From: Acetobacteraceae bacterium
Lineage (GTDB): Bacteria > Pseudomonadota > Alphaproteobacteria > Acetobacterales > Acetobacteraceae
NCBI GenBank assembly: GCA_019750465.1
Contig: JAIEOP010000089.1
Span: 1 to 33,321, forward strand
DNA: 33,321 bases
Direction of reading: 5' to 3'
The first letter of the stretch is position 1. The number at the start of each line of letters is the position of its first letter. Made by a program: the position numbers and the translations under genes. The notes under the pieces are model-generated. The model did no database searches and was not told where the DNA came from. It saw only the letters and a list, made by a program, of their open reading frames with translations. Positions 7,996 to 16,624 of the stretch are shown here, one piece after another.

Positions 7996-9000
7996 ATGCT
8001 CAGGCTCGGCTACAAGGCGTCCGCGGAGCAGTTCGCGCCCGCACCGCTGCTCGACTTCTCCGTCATGGCGGAGGAGGTGGGGTTCGACAGCGTCTTCATC
8101 TCCGACCACTTCCAGCCCTGGAAGCATACGGACGGCCACGCGCCGAACTCCCTGGTCTGGCTCGGCGCGCTGGGGGCGCGGACGACGCGGGCGGTGCTCG
8201 GCACCTCGGTGCTGACGCCGACCTTCCGCTACCACCCCTCCATCGTGGCGCAGGCCTTCGGCACGCTGGGGTCGATGTTCCCCGGCCGCGTCATCCTCGG
8301 CATCGGCACCGGCGAGGGGCTGAACGAGGTGCCCTCCACCGGCCAGCCCTGGCCCGAGTTCAAGGAGCGCTTCGCGCGGCTGCGCGAATCCGTCCAGCTC
8401 ATGCGCCGCCTCTGGGCCGAGGAGCGCGTCAGCTTCGAGGGGCAGTACTACCGGACCGAGAAGGCGACGATCTACGACCGCCCGGCCGAGCCCGTGCCGA
8501 TCTACGTCGCCGCCGCCGGCGCGCTGGTGGCGAAGTATGCCGGCCGCAGCGGCGACGGCTTCATCTGCACCTCCGGCAAGAAGCCCGAGCTCTACACCGA
8601 GACGCTGCTGCCCAACCTGGCTGCCGGCCTCGAAGCCGCGGGCGCGCCGAAGCCGGGCTATGACCGCATGATCGAGGTGAAGGTCTCCTTCGACACCGAC
8701 CGGCGGCGCGCGCTGGAGGATACGCGCCACTGGGCGGCGCTGGCCCTCTCGCCGGAGGAGAAGATGTCGGTCGAGGACCCGGCCGAGATGGAACGCCTGG
8801 CCGACGCGCTGCCGCTGGAGCGTGCCGCCAGCCGCTGGATCGTCTCCGACGACCCGGAGGAGCAGGTGGAGCGGATCGGCGACTACGTGAAGCTCGGCTT
8901 CAACCACCTGGTCTTCCACGCCCCCGGCCCGGACCAGGCGCGCTTCCTGAAGCTCTATGGCGAGCGCGTCCTGCCGCTGCTGCGCAAGCGCTTCGGCTGA
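7996..9000 (+). CDS. fgd: F420-dependent glucose-6-phosphate dehydrogenase homologue
   Basis: A 334-residue LLM-family enzyme closely following mycobacterial Fgd1 along its whole length: [12 protein letters not shown] at the start, [61 protein letters not shown] and [16 protein letters not shown]. The catalytic His and Trp (38 and 42 here) and the Glu of GTGE (107) are present. So are the phosphate-binding Lys after FICTSG (~195-196), the Lys of [10 protein letters not shown] and the Arg of ASRWIV, which correspond to Fgd1 Lys198, Lys259 and Arg283. It should oxidise glucose-6-phosphate, or a related sugar-6-phosphate, and reduce F420 in the cytoplasm. ATG 7996 is chosen because family homology starts at MLRLGYKAS. 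It lies just upstream of the cofEDC operon. A related sugar-phosphate or alcohol dehydrogenase activity is the main alternative. Confidence 0.88.
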   Translation: MLRLGYKASAEQFAPAPLLDFSVMAEEVGFDSVFISDHFQPWKHTDGHAPNSLVWLGALGARTTRAVLGTSVLTPTFRYHPSIVAQAFGTLGSMFPGRVILGIGTGEGLNEVPSTGQPWPEFKERFARLRESVQLMRRLWAEERVSFEGQYYRTEKATIYDRPAEPVPIYVAAAGALVAKYAGRSGDGFICTSGKKPELYTETLLPNLAAGLEAAGAPKPGYDRMIEVKVSFDTDRRRALEDTRHWAALALSPEEKMSVEDPAEMERLADALPLERAASRWIVSDDPEEQVERIGDYVKLGFNHLVFHAPGPDQARFLKLYGERVLPLLRKRFG

Positions 9001-9052
9001 CGGGGGCGGCGTCCCGCTGTCCCCGGGGGGCAGGTTCGGCTAGTCTCGCGCC

Positions 9053-9628
9053 ATGTCGCACGCCCACGCAGCGCCCGGGCGCATGACCATCGCGGAATTC
9101 CTGCGCTGGCACGAGGACCGGGACGAGACGGAGCATTACGAGCTGGAGGACGGGGTTCCCGTCCTGATGGCGCCGGAACGGCTTGAGCATGCGGCGGCCA
9201 AGTTCCGCGCGGGGCGCGTGCTGCAGGACGCCGCCGATGCGGCCGGCCACGCCTGCCAGGCCTATGTCGATGGCCCGATGATCCCGGTTTCCGATCACCG
9301 CGCCTACCAGCCGGATGCGGTCATGCGGTGCGGCCCGCCGCTGCCGCCCGAGTCCATGCTGATCCCCGATCCCCTCGTGGTGGTGGAGGTGGTTTCGCCG
9401 AACACGGGAAGGCAGGACCGCGTGCTGAAGCTGGAGGGCTACTTCGCCGTGCCCTCGCTGCGGCACTACCTCGTCGTGCTGCTGGAACGGCGGCGCGTCA
9501 TCCATCACCGGCGCGTTGCGCCGGATGCCGTGATCGAGACGCGCATCCTGGCCGAGGAGGCGGGCATCGCGCTCGATCCGCCCGGTCTTGCGCTGCCGGT
9601 CGCGGCGCTGCTCGGGCCGGCTCCGTGA
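9053..9628 (+). CDS. Uma2 family (DUF820) PD-(D/E)XK nuclease-fold protein
   Basis: A 191-residue protein with the Uma2 pattern: MTIAEFLRWHEDRDETEHYELEDG at the N-terminus, YQPDAVM with the first catalytic Asp, VVVEVVSPNTGRQDRVLKLEGY with the Glu and Lys of the PD-(D/E)XK core, and LRHYLVV after it. The family has a restriction-endonuclease fold but almost no member has a known role; copies are abundant in cyanobacteria and some alphaproteobacteria. Its stop overlaps the GTG start of cofE, so it would be translated with the F420 genes. Whether this is functional coupling or a chance insertion is unknown. Confidence 0.85.
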   Translation: MSHAHAAPGRMTIAEFLRWHEDRDETEHYELEDGVPVLMAPERLEHAAAKFRAGRVLQDAADAAGHACQAYVDGPMIPVSDHRAYQPDAVMRCGPPLPPESMLIPDPLVVVEVVSPNTGRQDRVLKLEGYFAVPSLRHYLVVLLERRRVIHHRRVAPDAVIETRILAEEAGIALDPPGLALPVAALLGPAP

Positions 9629-10395
9629 ACGCTGGGCGGCTCGAAGCCGTCGCCCTGCCCGGGCTGCCGATGGTGCGGCCCGGCGACGACCTGGCCGCGC
9701 TGGTGCGCGCCGGGCTGGACGCGGCGGGGCTGCTGCCGCTGCGGTCCTTCGACGTGCTGGTGGTGGCGCAGAAGATCGTCTCCAAGGCGGAGGGCCGCAT
9801 CTTGGAGGTGCCCTCCGTCGTGCCCTCCGCCGAGGCGGTGGCGGTCGCGGCGCGCTGCGCCAAGGACCCGCGCCTGGTGGAGGTGATCCTGCGCGAATCG
9901 GTGCGCGTCGTGCGCGCCCGGCCGAACCTGCTGATCGTCGAGCATCGGCGCGGCTGGATCATGGCCAATGCCGGCGTCGACCATTCCAATGTCGGCCCCG
10001 AGGACGGGGTGGAGCGCGTGCTGCTGCTGCCCGAGGACCCGGATGCCAGCGCCGCCCGGCTGCATGCCGCCCTCGCCCCGCCTGGGCAGGTTTTGGGCGT
10101 GGTGATCAACGACAGCTTCGGTCGCGCCTGGCGACGCGGCACCTGCGGGGTCGCGATCGGCGCGGCCGGGCTGCCGGCGCTGCTCGACCTGCGCGGCAGA
10201 CCCGACCTGTTCGGCCGCACATTGCAGGTCAGCATCAGCGGCTTCGCCGACGAGATCGCCGCCGCCGCCTCGCTCGTGCAGGGCCAGGCCGCCGAGGCGC
10301 AGCCCGTGGTGCTGCTGCGCGGGCTGCGCTGGGCGGTGCCGGCGGCCAGCGCGGCGGAGCTGGTGCGGCCGGCGGCGGAGGACCTGTTCCGGTGA
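9625..10395 (+). CDS. cofE: Coenzyme F420-0:L-glutamate ligase
   Basis: A 256-residue enzyme that adds glutamates to F420-0 with GTP to form the oligoglutamate tail of F420. Family landmarks are present: DVLVVAQKIVSKAEGR (~43-58), RESVRVVRARPNLLIVEHRRG, NAGVDHSNV (metal and nucleotide site) and NDSFGRAWRRGTCGVAIG. The GTG at 9625 overlaps the Uma2 stop as GTGA and homology starts right after it. Unlike actinobacterial FbiB it has no C-terminal nitroreductase-type FMN domain; it is the single-domain archaeal/proteobacterial form. Its stop overlaps the cofD start. Confidence 0.94.
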   Translation: MNAGRLEAVALPGLPMVRPGDDLAALVRAGLDAAGLLPLRSFDVLVVAQKIVSKAEGRILEVPSVVPSAEAVAVAARCAKDPRLVEVILRESVRVVRARPNLLIVEHRRGWIMANAGVDHSNVGPEDGVERVLLLPEDPDASAARLHAALAPPGQVLGVVINDSFGRAWRRGTCGVAIGAAGLPALLDLRGRPDLFGRTLQVSISGFADEIAAAASLVQGQAAEAQPVVLLRGLRWAVPAASAAELVRPAAEDLFR

Positions 10396-11342
10396 GCGGC
10401 CCCGTGGTGGCGCTGTCCGGCGGCGTCGGCGGGGCGAAGCTGGCGCTCGGCCTCTCCCGCGTGCTGCCGGCCGAGGCGCTGATCGTCGTCGCCAACACGG
10501 GCGACGACTTCGAGCATCTCGGTCTCTCCATCTCGCCCGACATCGACACCCTGACCTATGCGCTGGGCGGCGTGGACAACCCCGCTACGGGCTGGGGGCG
10601 GCGCGACGAGACCTGGCATTTCATGACGGCGCTCGCCGAGCTCGGCGGCGAGACCTGGTTCCGCCTCGGCGACCAGGACCTGGCGACGCATGTCGAGCGC
10701 ACGCGCCGCCTGCGCGCCGGCGAGACGCTGAGCGCGGTGACGGATGCCTTCCGCCGCGCCTTCGGCATCGCCGCGCGCATCCTGCCGATGAGCGACGACC
10801 GCGTGCGCACGCGCGTGCGCACCGAGGAGGCGGGCTGGCTCGACTTCCAGGACTGGTTCGTGCGCCTGCAATGCCGCCCCGCCGTGCGGGAGCTGACCTT
10901 CGACGGTGCCGCGGCGGCGCGCGCACAGCCGGAATTCCTGGCGGCACTGGCCGATCCCGCATTGCGCTGCGTGGTGATCTGTCCGTCCAACCCCTTCATC
11001 AGCGTGGCGCCGATCCTGGCGTTGCCCGGCGTGCGGGCGGCGCTGGAGGCATGCCGCGCGCCGGTGGTCGGCGTCTCGCCCATCATCGGCGGGCGGGCGG
11101 TGAAGGGGCCGACCGCGAGGATGTTCGCGGAGCTGGGCCTCGGCGCGCCGAGCGCAGCCGGCGTCGCCGCGCATTACGGCCGCCTTCTGGATGGCTACGT
11201 GATGGATGCGATGGATGCCGCGGAGGCGGCGACCATGCAGGGTCCGCGCGTGGCGCTGGCGCAGACCCTGATGGCGACGCTCGACGACCGCGAGGCGCTA
11301 GGGCGCGCGGTGCTGGACCTGGCGGACAGCCTGCGCGCATGA
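10392..11342 (+). CDS. cofD: 2-phospho-L-lactate transferase / FO transferase
   Basis: A 316-residue enzyme that joins FO to the phospho-organic acid part of the activated intermediate made by CofC, giving F420-0 or its dehydro form. Signatures: VVALSGGVGGAKLALGL at the N-terminus (nucleotide loop), NTGDDFEHLGLSISPDIDTL-type motif with the Asp residues that bind metal and FO, WFRLGDQDLATHV, ILPMSDDRVRT and SNPFISVAPILA. The GTG at 10392 overlaps the cofE stop (GTGA), and the stop overlaps cofC (ATGA), so the three genes form one tightly coupled operon. The exact acid donor (phospholactate, PEP or 3-phosphoglycerate) cannot be read from sequence by eye. Confidence 0.95.
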   Translation: MSGPVVALSGGVGGAKLALGLSRVLPAEALIVVANTGDDFEHLGLSISPDIDTLTYALGGVDNPATGWGRRDETWHFMTALAELGGETWFRLGDQDLATHVERTRRLRAGETLSAVTDAFRRAFGIAARILPMSDDRVRTRVRTEEAGWLDFQDWFVRLQCRPAVRELTFDGAAAARAQPEFLAALADPALRCVVICPSNPFISVAPILALPGVRAALEACRAPVVGVSPIIGGRAVKGPTARMFAELGLGAPSAAGVAAHYGRLLDGYVMDAMDAAEAATMQGPRVALAQTLMATLDDREALGRAVLDLADSLRA

Positions 11343-12085
11343 GCGCCGGCATCTGGGCCGTGCTGCCGGTGAAGGAGCTGGCGGGGGCGAAGCAGCGCCT
11401 CTCGCCCCTGCTTTCGCCGGAGGAGCGCGTTGCGCTGGCGCGCGTCATGTTTTCGGAGGTGATGGAGGCCGTCGCCGCCGCGCGCGGCCTGGCCGGCGTT
11501 CTGGTGGTGACGCTCGACCCCTGGGCGGCGGAGCAGGCGCGGGGCATCGGCGCGCGGGTGGTGACGGAGGGCGCGCGGGATGGGCACACCGGCAGCGTCA
11601 ATGCCGGCATCCGCGCGCTGCTGGCGGAGCGGCACTTCGGCATGCTCGCCATGCCCGGCGACATCCCCGCCGCCACCCCGGCCGAGATCGAAGCCGTGCT
11701 GGCGGCGCATGATCCGCGCGAGGGGCGCGGCTTCACCATCGCGCCGGCGCATGACGAGCAGGGCTCGAACGCGGTGCTGCTCTCGCCGCCCGATGCGGTG
11801 CCGTTGCGCTTCGGCGACGACAGCTACTTTCCGCACTTGGACGCGGCACGGCGGGCCGGGCTGGAGCCGGCGATCGTGCCCCTGCCGGGGATCGCCATGG
11901 ACATCGACCACCCGGCAGACCTGGCGATGTTCCTGGCGCTGCCGCAGTCGCGCGGCACGCGGACGCGGGCTTGGCTGGAGGCGAGCGGGATCGCAGCGCG
12001 GGTGCGACGACTCCATCGCCTTCCCGACTTCACCCCGCCGGTGGCGGGAGGAGCGTCCCCTCCCCCGCTGGCGGGGGAGGGTTAG
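11339..12085 (+). CDS. cofC: 2-phospho-L-lactate (or analogue) guanylyltransferase
   Basis: A 248-residue nucleotidyltransferase that activates the phospho-organic acid with GTP for CofD. It begins with the family signature WAVLPVKELAGAKQRLSPLLSPEER, then GHTGSVNAGIRAL, MPGDIPAATPAEIEAVL (metal-binding Asp), QGSNAVLLSPPDA and FGDDSY-PHLDAA. ATG 11339 overlaps the cofD stop. The family fold ends near ARVRRLHRL; the last ~20 residues (FTPPVAGGASPPPLAGEG) come from a dispersed GC-rich hairpin repeat inserted at the gene end, so they are probably not part of the working enzyme. Confidence 0.93.
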   Translation: MSAGIWAVLPVKELAGAKQRLSPLLSPEERVALARVMFSEVMEAVAAARGLAGVLVVTLDPWAAEQARGIGARVVTEGARDGHTGSVNAGIRALLAERHFGMLAMPGDIPAATPAEIEAVLAAHDPREGRGFTIAPAHDEQGSNAVLLSPPDAVPLRFGDDSYFPHLDAARRAGLEPAIVPLPGIAMDIDHPADLAMFLALPQSRGTRTRAWLEASGIAARVRRLHRLPDFTPPVAGGASPPPLAGEG

Positions 12086-12100
12086 GGTGGGGGTGGTGCT
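12059..12100. repeat. Dispersed hairpin repeat, copy 1
   Basis: CCTCCCCCGC (12059-12068) and GCGGGGGAGG (12071-12080) form a perfect 10-bp stem with a 2-base gap, followed by a GGTGGGGGTGG tail. A second copy with the same stem and tail lies at 21829-21866. Here it overlaps the end of cofC, supplies its stop codon, and lies between convergent cofC and cofGH, where it could act as a transcription stop. Confidence 0.8.
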
Positions 12101-12142
12101 ATCGACTGGTGGGGGTGGTGCTACCGACTTGTTGGGGTGGCC
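12087..12142. repeat. 22-bp tandem repeat
   Basis: Unit GTGGGGGTGGTGCTANCGAC plus two bases: copies at 12087-12108 and 12109-12130 differ at two positions, and a 12-base partial copy follows at 12131-12142, ending at the cofGH stop codon. It seems to have grown from the tail of the hairpin repeat. Confidence 0.75.
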
Positions 12143-14547
12143 TACACCGCCTCCACCGCCGCCCGCTTCCGCGGCGGCGTCATCACCATCGGCGTCAGCG
12201 CGGCGGCGCCGAAGCTCACGCGGCGGCGCTCCGCCGGCACTGGCCCGTACAGCGTGTCGCGCTGCTGCGGCACGCGGCCGATGCGCAGGATCAGCCTCTC
12301 CATCGCCTCGGGCGGGAATTCCTGGCCGTGCTGCGTGCCGGCGGCGCGGCTGATGCTCTCGTTCATCAGCGTGCCGCCAAGGTCGTTGGCGCCGGCATCG
12401 AGGCACATCGCCACGCCCTCCGGCCCCATCTTCACCCAGCTCACCTGGATGTTGGTGATCAGCGGGTGCAGCGCGAGGCGCGCGACGGCATGCATCAGCA
12501 CGGCTTCCCGGAAGGTCGGGCCCTTTCGCGCGCGGCCCTTCAGGTACATCGGCGCCTCCATGTGCACGAAGGGCAGGGGGACGAATTCGGTGAAGCCCCC
12601 GGTCTCGGCCTGTGCCGCGCGCAGCCGCAGCAGGTGGCGCGCCCAGTGCAGCGGCCCCTCCACATGGCCGAACATGATGGTGGAGGTGGTGCGCAGCCCG
12701 ATCGCGTGCGCCGTCGTCACCACCTCCAGCCACTGCGCCGTGTTCACCTTGTCGGGCGAGATGACCGCGCGGATCTCGTCATCCAGGATCTCGGCGGCGG
12801 TGCCCGGCAGCGTGCCCAGCCCTGCATCCTTCAGCCGCGCGAGGTACTCCCGCAGCGGCAGCCCGAGCGTCGCCGCGCCCTGCGTCACTTCCAGCGGCGA
12901 GAAGGCGTGGATGTGCATCGCCGGCACCGCCGCCTTGATGGCGCGGCAGATCGCCTCGTAGGTGGCGCCGGTGTAGTCCGGGTGGATGCCGCCCTGCAGG
13001 CAGACCTCGGTCGCGCCGCGCCCCCAGGCCTCCACTGCGCGGCGCACGATCTCCGCGTGGTCGAGGTCGTAGGGCGTGCCGCGCAGGGCTTCGTGCGTCC
13101 TGCCCTTGCTGAAGGCGCAGAAGGTGCAGCGGTAGGTGCAGATGTTGGTGTAGTTGATGTTGCGGTTCACGACGTAGCGCACCGTCTCGCCGCTGACCGC
13201 GCGGCGCAGCGCGTCGGCGGCCTGCGTGACGTGGCGCTGGTCGGCGTCGCGCGCGGCGAACAGGCGGATGATGTCGTCCTGCCCGATGCCCGCGCCCGCG
13301 GCCGCGCGCTCGACGATCCGCGCCACGCCGGCATCCACGCTGGCCAGCCGCACCGGCGGCAGCGGCGGCGGCACCAGCTCGCCGGGCGACCAGGCGCCGT
13401 CCTCCCGCGCCAGGCCCGTCGCGTCCGAGAGGCGCAGCGCCCCTGTCGCCACCCTCGGCGCCAGCCAGCGCACATCGTCGCGCACATACGCGGGATAGGC
13501 CGGCAGGCGCTGCACCAGCACCTTGCCCGTCTCCGCCGTGCGGCGCGCCAGCTCCTCCAGGTGCGGCCAGGGCGCCTCCGGGTTCACGTGGTCCGGCGTC
13601 ACCGGCGAGACGCCGCCCCAGTCGTTCAGCCCCGCGCCGACCAGGCGCTGGTAGACCCCGGGCGAGAGGTTGGGCGGCGCCTGGATGTTCATCGCCGGCC
13701 CCAGCAGGATGCGCGCGACGGCGATCGTCCAGAGCAGCTCCTCCAGGCCCGGTTCCGGCGCCAGCACCATCCTGGTGCCCGGCTTGGCGCGGAAATTCTG
13801 GATGATGACTTCCTGGATGTGCCCGTATTCCGCGTGCAGGTCGCGGATCGCGCGCAGGCTCTCGATCCGCTCGGCGCGCGTCTCGCCGATGCCGATCAGG
13901 ATGCCGGTGGTGAAGGGCACGGCCAGTTGGCCGGCCAGGCGCATCGTCTCCAGCCGCGCCGCCGGGTGCTTGTCCGGCGAGCCATGGTGCGGCCCGCCGG
14001 GCCCGCAGAGCCGCTCGCTCACGCTCTCCAGCATGATGCCCTGGCTGGCCGAGACCGCGCGCAGCGCAGCGATCTCGTCGCGCGTCATCACGCCCGGGTT
14101 GGCGTGCGGCAGCAGGCCGGCCTCACGCAGCACCAGGGCGGACATGGCGACGAGGTATTCGATGGTGGTCGCGTGCCCCATCGCGCGCAGCGCCTCGGCC
14201 GCCTGCGGCCAGCGCAGTTCCGGCTTGTCGCCGAGCGTGAACAGCGCCTCCGTGCAGCCGGCCGCCGCGCCGGCGCGGGCGATGGCCAGCACCTCCTCGG
14301 CCGCGAGGTAGGGGGAATGGCCCGGCCGCGGCCGTTGTTCCGCGAAGGTGCAATAGTGGCAGACATCGCGGCAGAGCCGCGTCAGCGGTATGAACACCTT
14401 GCGCGAATAGGAGATCAGCCGGCCGTGCCCGGCGTCGCGCAGCGCCGCGGCCTCCGCCATCAGCGCGGCAAGCGGCCTCCGTTCCAACTCCGCCGTATCC
14501 ATCCGTCCCGCCCCCGACCCTTGCCCAACCGGGCCCATCGGCTGCAT
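12142..14547 (-). CDS. fbiC: Bifunctional FO synthase (CofG-CofH fusion)
   Basis: An 801-residue fusion of two radical-SAM enzymes that builds the deazaflavin FO from 5-amino-6-ribitylaminouracil and tyrosine. The N-terminal CofG half has its 4Fe-4S motif CRDVCHYC (Cys ~59, 63, 66); the C-terminal CofH half has CTYRCTFC (Cys ~470, 474, 477) after NINYTNI. Domain order and length match actinobacterial FbiC rather than the separate archaeal proteins. The start is uncertain: ATG 14547 leaves only 42 bases to the divergent gene at 14590, while ATG 14502 (MDTAELERR) would leave 87. It is convergent to cofEDC, so it must have its own promoter. Confidence 0.95.
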   Translation of the reverse strand: MQPMGPVGQGSGAGRMDTAELERRPLAALMAEAAALRDAGHGRLISYSRKVFIPLTRLCRDVCHYCTFAEQRPRPGHSPYLAAEEVLAIARAGAAAGCTEALFTLGDKPELRWPQAAEALRAMGHATTIEYLVAMSALVLREAGLLPHANPGVMTRDEIAALRAVSASQGIMLESVSERLCGPGGPHHGSPDKHPAARLETMRLAGQLAVPFTTGILIGIGETRAERIESLRAIRDLHAEYGHIQEVIIQNFRAKPGTRMVLAPEPGLEELLWTIAVARILLGPAMNIQAPPNLSPGVYQRLVGAGLNDWGGVSPVTPDHVNPEAPWPHLEELARRTAETGKVLVQRLPAYPAYVRDDVRWLAPRVATGALRLSDATGLAREDGAWSPGELVPPPLPPVRLASVDAGVARIVERAAAGAGIGQDDIIRLFAARDADQRHVTQAADALRRAVSGETVRYVVNRNINYTNICTYRCTFCAFSKGRTHEALRGTPYDLDHAEIVRRAVEAWGRGATEVCLQGGIHPDYTGATYEAICRAIKAAVPAMHIHAFSPLEVTQGAATLGLPLREYLARLKDAGLGTLPGTAAEILDDEIRAVISPDKVNTAQWLEVVTTAHAIGLRTTSTIMFGHVEGPLHWARHLLRLRAAQAETGGFTEFVPLPFVHMEAPMYLKGRARKGPTFREAVLMHAVARLALHPLITNIQVSWVKMGPEGVAMCLDAGANDLGGTLMNESISRAAGTQHGQEFPPEAMERLILRIGRVPQQRDTLYGPVPAERRRVSFGAAALTPMVMTPPRKRAAVEAV

Positions 14548-14589
14548 CGTGTGGCATCACCGGTGCCCGTGCAACGGGGGAGGAACGCC

Positions 14590-15543
<954 letters not shown>

Positions 15544-15547
15544 TCCC

Positions 15548-16585
15548 ATGAAGCTCGGCATCACCATCGGCATGATCCGCGGCGCCACGCCGCAGCTCGA
15601 GATGGACGTCGTGCTGGAGGCCGAGCGCCTCGGCTACGACGCCGTCTGGTGCGGCGAGTCCTACGGCACGGACGCGGTCACGCCGATCGCCTGGGTGCTG
15701 GCGCGCACCACGCGCATCCGCGCCGGCACCGGCATCATGCAGATGCCGGCGCGCACGCCGACCTGCGCGGCGATGACCTCCATGACGCTGCAGGCGCTCT
15801 CGGGCGACCGCTTCCTGTGCGGCGTCGGGCCATCCGGCCCGCAGGTCGCCGAGGGCTGGTACGGCGTGCCCTACGGCAACGGCCTCGGCCGCACGCGGGA
15901 ATACATCGAGATCATCAGGAAGATCATCGCCCGCGAGGCGCCGCTGACCCACGAGGGCGAGCACTACCAGATCCCCTATGCCGGCCCCGGCGCCTCCGGC
16001 CTCGGCAAGCCGCTGCGCAGCATCATCCACGGCAAGCCGCTGCCGGTCTATACCGCCTCCATCACGCCGGGCGGGCTGCGCCTCTCGGGTGAGATCGCCG
16101 ACGGCAACCTGCCGATCTTCATGTCGCCGGAGCGCGCGGACGTGGTGACGAAGCCGACGCTGGAAGGCCGTGCTCGGATGGGCAGGACGGACCTCGCGGG
16201 CTACGACATCGCGCCCTACACCAAGATCCGGATGGGCGACGACCTGCAGGCCTGCCGCGACGCGATCAAGCCCGAGCTCGCGCTCTACATCGGCGGCATG
16301 GGCGCGCGCGGCAAGAATTTCTACAACGACTACGCGAAGAAGCTCGGCTACCCGGATGCCGCGCGGGTGATCCAGGATCTCTACCTGGACGGCAAGAAGC
16401 GGGAGGCGGCGGCCGAGGTGCCGGACCGGCTGTGCGACGAGGTCGCGCTGCTCGGGCCCGCGGACCGCATCAGGGCGCGGCTGCAGGACTGGAAGGCGGC
16501 GGCGAAGGACGGCAGCGTCGGCACCATCGTCTTCACCGGCGCCACCGTCGAGGCGCTGCGGGTGGCGGCGGAGGCGGTGCTGTAG
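15548..16585 (+). CDS. LLM-class F420-dependent oxidoreductase (Rv3520c-like)
   Basis: A 345-residue luciferase-like enzyme with the marks of the TIGR03559-type group: EAERLGYDAVWCGESYGTDAV, IMQMPARTPTCAAMTSMTLQ, LSGDRFLCGVGPSGPQVAEGW, GVPYGNGLGRTREYIEIIRKI, and YAGPGASGLGKPLRSIIHGK. It follows the previous LLM gene by 4 bases in the same operon. The family is F420-binding in mycobacteria but its reaction is not settled; fatty-acyl, terpenoid or quinone-like substrates are possible. It is convergent to the P450 gene, 39 bases away. Confidence 0.88.
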   Translation: MKLGITIGMIRGATPQLEMDVVLEAERLGYDAVWCGESYGTDAVTPIAWVLARTTRIRAGTGIMQMPARTPTCAAMTSMTLQALSGDRFLCGVGPSGPQVAEGWYGVPYGNGLGRTREYIEIIRKIIAREAPLTHEGEHYQIPYAGPGASGLGKPLRSIIHGKPLPVYTASITPGGLRLSGEIADGNLPIFMSPERADVVTKPTLEGRARMGRTDLAGYDIAPYTKIRMGDDLQACRDAIKPELALYIGGMGARGKNFYNDYAKKLGYPDAARVIQDLYLDGKKREAAAEVPDRLCDEVALLGPADRIRARLQDWKAAAKDGSVGTIVFTGATVEALRVAAEAVL

Positions 16586-16624
16586 GGACGCAGCGCATCG
16601 CCCTTGCAGCACCGCCGTCCGGCC

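Noticed and set aside
12059-12080. Rho-independent terminator for cofC
   Set aside because: The stem is good but no T run follows on either strand and the same unit occurs in another setting, so it is listed as a repeat.
11971-14589. Long plus-strand upstream extension of the LLM gene at 14590
   Set aside because: It is antisense to fbiC, has shadow-type composition, and a strong ribosome site with the family N-terminus marks the true start.
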